Positions 36,125 to 43,841 of a stretch of DNA of 64,000 nt are shown here, in pieces. The notes beneath the pieces are model-generated. The model was given only the letters and a program-made list of their open reading frames with translations, was not told where the DNA came from and searched no databases. Source of the stretch: Oceanospirillum sp048264105 (GTDB lineage: Bacteria; Pseudomonadota; Gammaproteobacteria; Pseudomonadales; Halomonadaceae); contig JBLXDJ010000001.1 of the NCBI GenBank assembly GCA_048264105.1, forward strand, positions 868,001 to 932,000, in the 5' to 3' direction. Positions within the stretch are counted from its first letter, which is position 1; every line of letters begins with the position of its first letter. Made by a program: the position numbers and the translations under genes.

Positions 36125-39100
36125 ATGAAGCAGTTTGATAAGGATATCCGTATCGCGGTTAACCCCAGCGATCCGATAAGCCTGTGCGCAGCCCTTTCTC
36201 AGTACCAAAAACTTCTACTTAACGATGATGCGTTTCAAAAAGGCATCACCCGCCAGTTCAATATTGAGTTCGAACATATCGATGGCCGTCGCCTGCAGGT
36301 ATCCGATGTCGGTGCCAAAAAAGAGCTGCTGAGCCAGGCCTTCCGCTTGATCCGTCATGAAGGCCTGCCGGGCACCATTGAAGCAGACAGCGAGATCTAC
36401 ATCAGCGACCCCCTGCTGTTTGCCGCGGCTCTGAATCTGACGGAAGAAGATCCTGCTCTGGATAAAGAGCTGAAACATGCCCTGAAATCAGAGCTGATCG
36501 CCACCGCAGAAGCGATCGTTGCTTACGCCCGTAAGCGTAACGACAGCAGCGATTTCTGGGTCGATGATATGTACGCCTTCGGCCTTGAGGCGCTGTACAT
36601 GCTGGCTCTGGAATACCAGGAAACCCTGCCGCTGTTTACCGGCTTTGTGATTCCCTACTGGGATTACGAACACCTGAACAGCCTGGATGGCACGGTACTG
36701 GCGTTTCTGGAAAACGAAGGCTGGAGTGACAATCTGCTGCGCGCCTATCTCTGGTGTGACAACCCCATGTTCCGCAGCCGTTTTAATGTTAACGGCCGGG
36801 ATGAGGAGGATTACGAATCCCTGGCGGAACACCTGCGTAACAACCCTGAACGCTACAACCGTTTTAAGGAGCTGCTGAAGGAACGTCTTTTAGAGCGCCC
36901 GCTGCTGGCCTATCACGATGACAGCTCTCTGGAAGAGCTGCACCCGGTACTCACTTTTTATCAGTCACTGGACTTTAACTGGCCGGTGGATGTTGACCGC
37001 TACGACGAAGATGAGTGGTATGACGCGGTTAACCAGCTGCCTTTTGGCAGTGATACAGGCAACACGCTGGAAGAGGAAGCGCTGGCCCTCTATCAGACGA
37101 TCAAAGCCGAGGCCAAACAGCCTTTGGTGGTGGTCGCCAATGCCCACCTGCAACATGATGAAGACGACGAGAACGAACTGCTGGATCAGCAGCTGCTGAA
37201 CCTGCTGGAATTTATCGGCTCCCGCCCTCAGGGACAGCAGCTGCGGGCGTATATTGAACAGCCTTCGGCTCCCCGCGCAGATGCGGCAGAACTGCTGGAC
37301 CAGCTGGCCGCTCTGCCCTGCGATAACGAGGGTTATATCGGCGAGATCTATCATGAAGGTTTTCTGCTCAATTTCTCCGACTGGATGGAGCTGCCCTTTG
37401 AGATCCGCGAAGTTCAGGAAGGTTTTCACCTATTCCTGAAAGAGATCCAGCACGAGTTTTTAAACCCCGGCGCTGAACTGCCTGCTCTGGAGCCCCTTTC
37501 TGCCAGCGAGCGCCAGGAAGGTTTCCTGCGGCTTGCGGAAGTGTTCTGGCGCTTAATCGGCAAACCTGAGCTGTCACTGGAGCAGCGCCGGGATCTGAGC
37601 AATAACTTCGGTTTTATCAGTGAAGAGGCCTTTGCCGACCGTTTTGAGCAGCAACCGGCGGATGACAGCCAGCATATCGCTGAATTTACCCAGGAAGTGA
37701 AATACCTGACCGCCGACGTGATCCGGTTACAAAGACTGCAACAGCTGGATGAAGCCGCACGCCAGCGTTTAAGCGTGCTGCAGCCGGACCTCTGGCCAGT
37801 GAATGCCGCCACACTCACCTACGCCGCCTGGTGCACCACCAACGTCAATCTGCCCGATGCTATCTGCGAAACGATGGGCCAGTGGCTAAGCCGTGAGCTG
37901 ATGCCATTTCTATGCAAGGCTCTGGCCGAGGAGTGTGAAAGCGATGAAGGCAATAAAGAATCCTATCGCCGTAAACGGGCCCGACTGCAACAAAAGCAGC
38001 AACAAGAACAGCAACAAGAGCAGTTGCCCGAGCCTCTACTGAGCTATCTGACCGTAGCTGATGGCGAAAGCTTTGAACAAAGCCTCACCTCTGGCCGTCA
38101 TCAGGCGATGACCGAACAGCTGAAAAAGATCCTGATGATAGGTGGTGGCCGCGAAGGCTGCCGTTTTTCAGATCAGCAACCGGCTTATCATCTCTTCTGG
38201 CACCGCAACGGCTTCCAATACGGCATTCTGGCACTGTTTTACAGCCAGATCGGCGGCTGGATACTGAACCTACCGGCAGAAACCGCTCTGCTGACGCAAC
38301 GCCTGTGGCGACTGCTGCTGGAAGTGGCGCCGCAAGCGGTGATTAAACAGGTGATCAAAACCTATAGCGATTACCCGCTTTATCACGCCATTAACGATGA
38401 GAACCTCGAACACGAGGTTTACCAGCAGCTGGAGAAAACCGGCGTCGACAGCGCCGATCTGGAGGTGTTTCAGCTATTAAGTGATGCCCGTGTCGGTGGT
38501 TACCGTCCCGCAGATGCTCGTTTCTGGCAGCGTTATGTCGCCATGCTGGATCACTTTGCCGATATCGACCCGGACAGTAACTCCATGATGGAGGCCGCCG
38601 CCCGCAAGCAATACGCCGCCTTTATTACCGCCCTGCAAAAGCGCAGTGAAGCCGAGCGTATTCAGTTATATCTCGACCTGAAGAGCCGCCATCAGCAGCT
38701 GGGGCTGGAACACGCCCTGAACCTACCCTGGGATGATATCCGCCACAGCTTTGAACAGAGCATGACCGGCTATCTGATGCTGCACAGCAAGGTTGACCCC
38801 AAACTTGACTGGGAAGAGGAGGCAGCTGCCAAGCACCAGCAGGGTCACGAACTGGCCATTCAAGTGCTGGCGTATCTGAAGGCCGAAGAAAAACCGGATC
38901 GCAAGGCGCTGCAGAAAACGCTGAAAGCCAAACTTGAGCAGCGTCTGAGCTCCTCCTCTGCCGGAGATAATGTTGCCGGTCCCCAGCCTTATATCTGGGG
39001 CTTATTAGACTGTTTTCCTGAAAAAACCGAACAAAGTAATCGCCTGCTGGAACTGATGCTCAACCACAGCGCCCGGGGCCTGAAGATGATCGAGCAGCTG

Positions 39101-39541
39101 GAAAACTCCTATGTCGCCGACCAGATCGCCAGCGGCAAGCTGCCGATGACCGAACGCCAGAGCCACGAGATCATCGGCAATGGCCGTCACGCCGATTATG
39201 ACGCCAGCCTCCAGCTGCGCCAGCAGGTCACCCTGTGGGCACTGGAGCGCTTGGAAACTCTGGACGTACCCAAAGCCAGCCTGATCGCCTTTGCCTACGA
39301 CAACAACGCGCTGGACTACATCTCCGAGCAAGCCAGTCAGGGCCCGTTGCCCAAGCTGGACAAAGTGATCGGCAGTAAGGACCGCCAGCAGCTGGCACAG
39401 TGGCTGGCGTCCACCGATGCGGTCAAACACGCACCGGGACTGGAAAGCATGCACAAAGACAGCTCCAAAGGGGTCAGCCTGATCGTCAGCAGCGCGCTGG
39501 AAAAAATTAAAAACCTGCTTCAGTCCGGAAAAGGGAAATAA
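36125..39541 (+). CDS. Large acidic helical protein of unknown function (1138 aa)
   Basis: I recognise no catalytic domain. There is no signal peptide or membrane segment, so it is probably cytoplasmic. The sequence is rich in Glu, Leu and Gln and looks mostly helical. Around residues 123-200 it has a module with A-Y-A-R-K-R-N-D...F-W-V-D-D-M at 144-149 and E-A-L-Y-M-L-A-L-E-Y. A related module appears at 833-920 of the 983-residue protein encoded at the end of the operon. A Gln/Glu run (about 621-637) looks like a linker dividing the protein. The next gene starts 2 bp after its stop. A weak AGGA precedes the ATG by 9 bases. Function unknown. Confidence 0.75.
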   Translation: MKQFDKDIRIAVNPSDPISLCAALSQYQKLLLNDDAFQKGITRQFNIEFEHIDGRRLQVSDVGAKKELLSQAFRLIRHEGLPGTIEADSEIYISDPLLFAAALNLTEEDPALDKELKHALKSELIATAEAIVAYARKRNDSSDFWVDDMYAFGLEALYMLALEYQETLPLFTGFVIPYWDYEHLNSLDGTVLAFLENEGWSDNLLRAYLWCDNPMFRSRFNVNGRDEEDYESLAEHLRNNPERYNRFKELLKERLLERPLLAYHDDSSLEELHPVLTFYQSLDFNWPVDVDRYDEDEWYDAVNQLPFGSDTGNTLEEEALALYQTIKAEAKQPLVVVANAHLQHDEDDENELLDQQLLNLLEFIGSRPQGQQLRAYIEQPSAPRADAAELLDQLAALPCDNEGYIGEIYHEGFLLNFSDWMELPFEIREVQEGFHLFLKEIQHEFLNPGAELPALEPLSASERQEGFLRLAEVFWRLIGKPELSLEQRRDLSNNFGFISEEAFADRFEQQPADDSQHIAEFTQEVKYLTADVIRLQRLQQLDEAARQRLSVLQPDLWPVNAATLTYAAWCTTNVNLPDAICETMGQWLSRELMPFLCKALAEECESDEGNKESYRRKRARLQQKQQQEQQQEQLPEPLLSYLTVADGESFEQSLTSGRHQAMTEQLKKILMIGGGREGCRFSDQQPAYHLFWHRNGFQYGILALFYSQIGGWILNLPAETALLTQRLWRLLLEVAPQAVIKQVIKTYSDYPLYHAINDENLEHEVYQQLEKTGVDSADLEVFQLLSDARVGGYRPADARFWQRYVAMLDHFADIDPDSNSMMEAAARKQYAAFITALQKRSEAERIQLYLDLKSRHQQLGLEHALNLPWDDIRHSFEQSMTGYLMLHSKVDPKLDWEEEAAAKHQQGHELAIQVLAYLKAEEKPDRKALQKTLKAKLEQRLSSSSAGDNVAGPQPYIWGLLDCFPEKTEQSNRLLELMLNHSARGLKMIEQLENSYVADQIASGKLPMTERQSHEIIGNGRHADYDASLQLRQQVTLWALERLETLDVPKASLIAFAYDNNALDYISEQASQGPLPKLDKVIGSKDRQQLAQWLASTDAVKHAPGLESMHKDSSKGVSLIVSSALEKIKNLLQSGKGK

Positions 39542-39543
39542 AA

Positions 39544-41745
39544 ATGGCTACAGGAACACCATCACACGCACCCATTCTGGATATTCTGCGGGAAAGCAGC
39601 GGCTGGAATCTGCTGCAGTTTGTTCAGCCCAGCCCGGCCACAGACGGTCAGAAAAGCGGCCGTCGTCTGCTCTGGCAAACCGAACTGACCGGCAGCGACA
39701 ACCGATTGCTGGCGGCAGAGCTCTTTTTACAGCCTGAGGGCCGCCGCCATCCGTTTCTGGTACTGGATGATGACGGTCGTCTGTTCTGCGGTATTTTTGA
39801 TGCCGCAAGCCCAGGCGCAAGCACCATCCAACAGCAACATCTGGATCTGAAAGCCTGCCGCCCTGCAGCCTGTTTTACGCCTTATGAAGCAGGACAAACA
39901 CCGGAACAGTTCTGGTTTTCCGGCTGTTTTGACTTAGAGGTGCTGAAAACCTTGCCCGCTAAAAGCCAGCCGGACCTCTGGCAGGCGTTTAATCTGGATC
40001 AGCTGCAGCTGGAAGGCCGTTACGATCAGGATGAGTGCGATATGGTTTTAGGCTGGCGGATTAATACTGAAGCCGTGCTTGCCAGCGCAGATCCCGGCCT
40101 GCTGCTGGAGCCGATACAGGCGTTCCAGCTGCCGGAGTTTCACGACCACAAAAATATGCGGGTAACGGCAGTGGGCGATACGGAACAACAGATTATCTAT
40201 CTGACCGAAGAAGAACTACCGGCAGAGCTTCAGCCAGCCCCTGATACCTTCCCCGATAAAAGCGCTAATGACAATGCAGCCAGCAACACATCAGGCCGCA
40301 GACGGCGCCGTCGCATACGCAAAGAACAGAAGGCGATCGCCTTTTACCGGATTGATGTCCAAAGCGGTGAACAGCGTATCCACCTGCTGCGTGGCCCGGA
40401 TGGCGCTATTTGTCCGGAACTGCCGGATGTGTTCCGTCCGGAACGGGTGATGACTTTAGGCTTTGCCCCACAAACAGGTGCGGGTCCGCAACACACAGGG
40501 GGCAAGCCTTTACCGCTGGCGATTCTGCCGGCACCGGAAGCCACCCAGATCCTGCATCCGGCTACGGATGAAGATGAGGTTCGGTTGGCTTATGCCATGC
40601 GCATTATCAACCTGAACACGCTGGACGTGATCTGGCAGGGGCCGGTTAACGCCCTCAATCTGGAAGAGAGCGGCTGTGACGATGACGAGTTTGAGCTGCT
40701 TTGTCAGCACTTTGATCCGCTTGCAGCAGAAGACCAGCCCAGTGCTAACGAGGAAGAGCTCAGCGAGGCACTGGAGAACTTCTGCGAAGCCCTGTCCGGC
40801 TCAGAACTGACGGACGGCGGCCGCCTGTTCTGGCTGAACTGGGGCAAAACACTGCAGAAGATCGATCTTCAGCGGCTGCTGGCATCGGATCAGAGCAAAC
40901 CTGCCGATGAGTTCAGCCACTATTACCGGCTGGAAAAGCAGACCGATACGCCTGAGCCTGCGGATAACCCGCTGAATTATGTTGCCTACCACCGCTATAA
41001 CTACCCGCTGCAGGCGGTTGCCGGATCAGCCTCTGATAACCCGAACCGTCTGTTCTTTCAGATGCATATCAATGAACTCCTGTTCGATCAGATGCAGCCG
41101 GAGTCTGATAACGCCACAGATAACAGCGCCAACGCCAATAACAGCAAAACCTGGCGCGTGCCTTACCGGGAACTGTCAAAACCAGAGCTGATTATTGATG
41201 CTAAGGTTTTTGTGCCAAAACCCGCCAACAAGATCCTGATTGAAGTGGATTATCTGCCGCTGCCGGAAAGCCAGCTGCAGGGCTGTCAGCAACTGGCGGC
41301 CCAGTTCCGTCTGCTGGGCACCCCGGATACGCCTTTAAAAGGTGATCGCTGCCAGCTGCTGTTTACCGACCGGGATGGGCGCGAGGCCGATGAAGAGAGC
41401 TTCAGCCAAACCGCATTAACCGGCAGTGCAGCCGCAGAGTGTGCGCCCCTGCTGGCCGAGGTGGTTGAGTGTTTTATCCGCTCGAAAAACCCGCAGTTCC
41501 TGCGAGCTGCCGAGAATCTGCCCGCTCTGTCTTACACCGTTAAAGCGCTGGCGGAATACAGTGACAGCTACCTGCCATTGGTGAATCAGTACCTGACCGT
41601 GATTGATGACGACTGCCCCTTCTTCGCCATTGAAGAGCTGCTGCCGATGATCGACCGCAAATACGGACAGGGCCTGCTGAAAAGCCAGGCCTACAAACGC
41701 TTTATCGACGGACTGATCTGGCCGTTTAACGGCAAAGATTGTTAA
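39544..41745 (+). CDS. Unknown protein, first of three divergent paralogues (733 aa)
   Basis: No known domain recognised. Soluble and acidic, with a beta-rich N-terminal region (for example L-V-L-D-D-D-G-R-L-F-C-G-I-F at 72-85) that could be propeller-like. A basic cluster G-R-R-R-R-R-R-I-R-K lies at 251-260. Blocks shared with the next two genes are D-V-I-W-Q-G at 361-366, R-L-F-W-L-N-W-G-K-T-L-Q-K-I at 427-440 and I-L-I-E-V-D at 564-569. The C-terminal Y-L-T-V-I-D-D-D-C-P-F-F-A starts at 683, and W-P-F-N is at 726-729. Gaps are 2 bp upstream and 12 bp downstream. Confidence 0.75.
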   Translation: MATGTPSHAPILDILRESSGWNLLQFVQPSPATDGQKSGRRLLWQTELTGSDNRLLAAELFLQPEGRRHPFLVLDDDGRLFCGIFDAASPGASTIQQQHLDLKACRPAACFTPYEAGQTPEQFWFSGCFDLEVLKTLPAKSQPDLWQAFNLDQLQLEGRYDQDECDMVLGWRINTEAVLASADPGLLLEPIQAFQLPEFHDHKNMRVTAVGDTEQQIIYLTEEELPAELQPAPDTFPDKSANDNAASNTSGRRRRRRIRKEQKAIAFYRIDVQSGEQRIHLLRGPDGAICPELPDVFRPERVMTLGFAPQTGAGPQHTGGKPLPLAILPAPEATQILHPATDEDEVRLAYAMRIINLNTLDVIWQGPVNALNLEESGCDDDEFELLCQHFDPLAAEDQPSANEEELSEALENFCEALSGSELTDGGRLFWLNWGKTLQKIDLQRLLASDQSKPADEFSHYYRLEKQTDTPEPADNPLNYVAYHRYNYPLQAVAGSASDNPNRLFFQMHINELLFDQMQPESDNATDNSANANNSKTWRVPYRELSKPELIIDAKVFVPKPANKILIEVDYLPLPESQLQGCQQLAAQFRLLGTPDTPLKGDRCQLLFTDRDGREADEESFSQTALTGSAAAECAPLLAEVVECFIRSKNPQFLRAAENLPALSYTVKALAEYSDSYLPLVNQYLTVIDDDCPFFAIEELLPMIDRKYGQGLLKSQAYKRFIDGLIWPFNGKDC

Positions 41746-41757
41746 AAGGAAACGCTT

Positions 41758-43839
41758 ATGTGCCCTGCTTTTCAGCATACAGAGCAAAACAACCTGCGGA
41801 TCGCGTCACAACCCCCGATTCAGCTGCGCCCGCGCAAACTGGATTATGTCGGTCTGCAGCAGATTCAGCTGATCGACGGTCAGCAACTGCAGCATCAGTA
41901 TGAACTGGCAGACAGCGAAAACTGCAGCCTGCCGCTGCTGGAGCTTTTGGCGACGCCCCAGCGTTTTATCGCCCTGCTGCAGAATGGCCTGCTTTTCACT
42001 GCGGATCTGCGGTCATCGGAAACAGGCAGCAAGGGGCTGATTCAGCTGCTGCAGCCACAGGCTGATCTGAAACTGACCGGTATGCCCGGCGCCTGCTTTG
42101 ATGCCAAACGCAATCTGATCTGGGTATTCACCCGTATCCGCGATCAGCGTGGCCGTGGACAACACCTGCTGGGTTATGACCTTGATGCACTGCTGAACAC
42201 CGATGCAGAAACCGACCACAGCCAGCCTCAGCCCGCGCTGAAGTATTCTATCGCCGTGCCCTGTGACGAAGTCGATGAGATGTCGCCGGAGGCCGAGAGC
42301 CTGACCCTACGTAGCGATGGCAAACTGGCGCTTTATGCCCGCAACGACAAAGGCCGTTTTGCCGACCGGCGTCAGGGGCTGCTGTTGATCGATCCGGATG
42401 CGGATCAGGACAATGCCTGCAGCTATCTGCCCTGCCCGTTTAAACCGGTGCCGGATGATATTTCCATCAAACCGGCGCTGTTTTACTCAGCAAGTACAAA
42501 ACAGGTTTTTACTCCGGCGGCAGATGGCATTGAGATCACAGAGCACAAGGACGAGTCTGTCTACAGTTTTGCCCTGACAGCGCTGGAGCTGGAAACACAA
42601 TCGAGCTGGAGTCAGACGGTACGCCGGATGAGCACTTCTCAGATCGCTGAAGAGGGTGACGCTGAAAACATTACCGAGGTGTTGGCCAACATCGCCGAAG
42701 GTAACATCCGCTCCTCAGAAAGTGATGAATGGCAGGATTATCTGACCAGCCTAAGCAGTATTTTTGTTGATAGCAGCGTTTTTGTTAATAGAAGTGCGTT
42801 GGATAATAACGGCATTTGTGCAGACAGAACTGACACAAGCGATCAGATTGTCTGGCTGGCCTGGCACGATGGCTGTATCCGCGCCCTTAAACGCAACCCG
42901 GCAAGCGGTCAGGTGCAGCTTTCTGCACTGGCACGGCTGCAGACCTTCAGCGATAAATCCGTTCAGCCCTACTTTATGAATCTGAGCGGGGGTTTTACGC
43001 CGGTTCAGATCAAAGGGCTCTGCAACAGCGATAACGGCAGGCAGCTGCATATCCGACTGGGCGATGACGAGATGGGGCAGGATTTTTACGCCAATATCTC
43101 AGCGCTTATGGACCAGCAGGGTCAGCTGCAGCTATTCGACACCGAACAAGCCTTGAGTGAAACGGAAGCCGGTATCATTCTGCCCTGCACACCTTACAGT
43201 GCAGAGCCGGTTCAGATCGACCCGGCCCGTCAGGCAGTGCCTTCTGTTACCGGACGGATTCAGATCGAAACCACGGATCTGGACAGCGCTGCAGGCCGCC
43301 TTGATGCTCTGCAACAGGTGCTGAAACTGATGCCGGTAATCGGTCAGCAGCTGAGCCATCGCCATCAGCCGCTCTATTTTGCCTTTGCCGATGTGATGGG
43401 CTGTGAACAGAGTGAAGCTCAGTTTTTCCCTTATGCCGCCCTTGCCAAAAATGCAGACGATGAGCAGCCAGCAGCAGGCTTCCGTCTGCTGCTGGAGATC
43501 GTTCGTCTCTACTCTGAGGCCGCAAAGGTTTTACCGTGCATGGACTCGGATGAAACAGCAATAGCCGCTCAAGCAGCCCCCTTACGCGATGCGGTTATCA
43601 CCCTGAGTGAACACGCCGAGGCGCTGCCGGTGATTGTCGAATACTTTAATACCCTGCCCACAGAAGAAGCTTCAGTGGATGCCTTTCATATCAGCCGCAC
43701 ACTGCCGGTGATCCGTGAACTGCATGCGGATACCCCTGCTCTGACAGACTTTCTTGCTCAGCTGCCCTGGCCTTACAACGACAGCAGCTTCAGCAAACCG
43801 GAACATGATCCCTACGATGATTGGGGATATGAGGACTAA
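41758..43839 (+). CDS. Unknown protein, second of three divergent paralogues (693 aa)
   Basis: No family recognised. Beta-rich, acidic and without signal or membrane segments. Strand-turn units such as R-S-D-G-K-L-A-L-Y-A-R-N-D (185-197) and R-F-I-A-L-L-Q-N-G-L-L-F (69-80) suggest a propeller-like N-terminal part. Paralogue blocks: W-S-Q-T-V at 284-288, I-V-W-L-A-W-H-D-G-C-I-R-A-L at 364-377, I-Q-I-E-T-T at 501-506. Near the C-terminus, L-P-W-P-Y-N-D corresponds to L-I-W-P-F-N-G in the 733-residue protein. It ends in an acidic aromatic tail D-P-Y-D-D-W-G-Y-E-D. AAAGGAAA precedes the ATG by about 6 bases. Its role presumably depends on its operon partners. Confidence 0.75.
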   Translation: MCPAFQHTEQNNLRIASQPPIQLRPRKLDYVGLQQIQLIDGQQLQHQYELADSENCSLPLLELLATPQRFIALLQNGLLFTADLRSSETGSKGLIQLLQPQADLKLTGMPGACFDAKRNLIWVFTRIRDQRGRGQHLLGYDLDALLNTDAETDHSQPQPALKYSIAVPCDEVDEMSPEAESLTLRSDGKLALYARNDKGRFADRRQGLLLIDPDADQDNACSYLPCPFKPVPDDISIKPALFYSASTKQVFTPAADGIEITEHKDESVYSFALTALELETQSSWSQTVRRMSTSQIAEEGDAENITEVLANIAEGNIRSSESDEWQDYLTSLSSIFVDSSVFVNRSALDNNGICADRTDTSDQIVWLAWHDGCIRALKRNPASGQVQLSALARLQTFSDKSVQPYFMNLSGGFTPVQIKGLCNSDNGRQLHIRLGDDEMGQDFYANISALMDQQGQLQLFDTEQALSETEAGIILPCTPYSAEPVQIDPARQAVPSVTGRIQIETTDLDSAAGRLDALQQVLKLMPVIGQQLSHRHQPLYFAFADVMGCEQSEAQFFPYAALAKNADDEQPAAGFRLLLEIVRLYSEAAKVLPCMDSDETAIAAQAAPLRDAVITLSEHAEALPVIVEYFNTLPTEEASVDAFHISRTLPVIRELHADTPALTDFLAQLPWPYNDSSFSKPEHDPYDDWGYED

Positions 43840-43841
43840 AC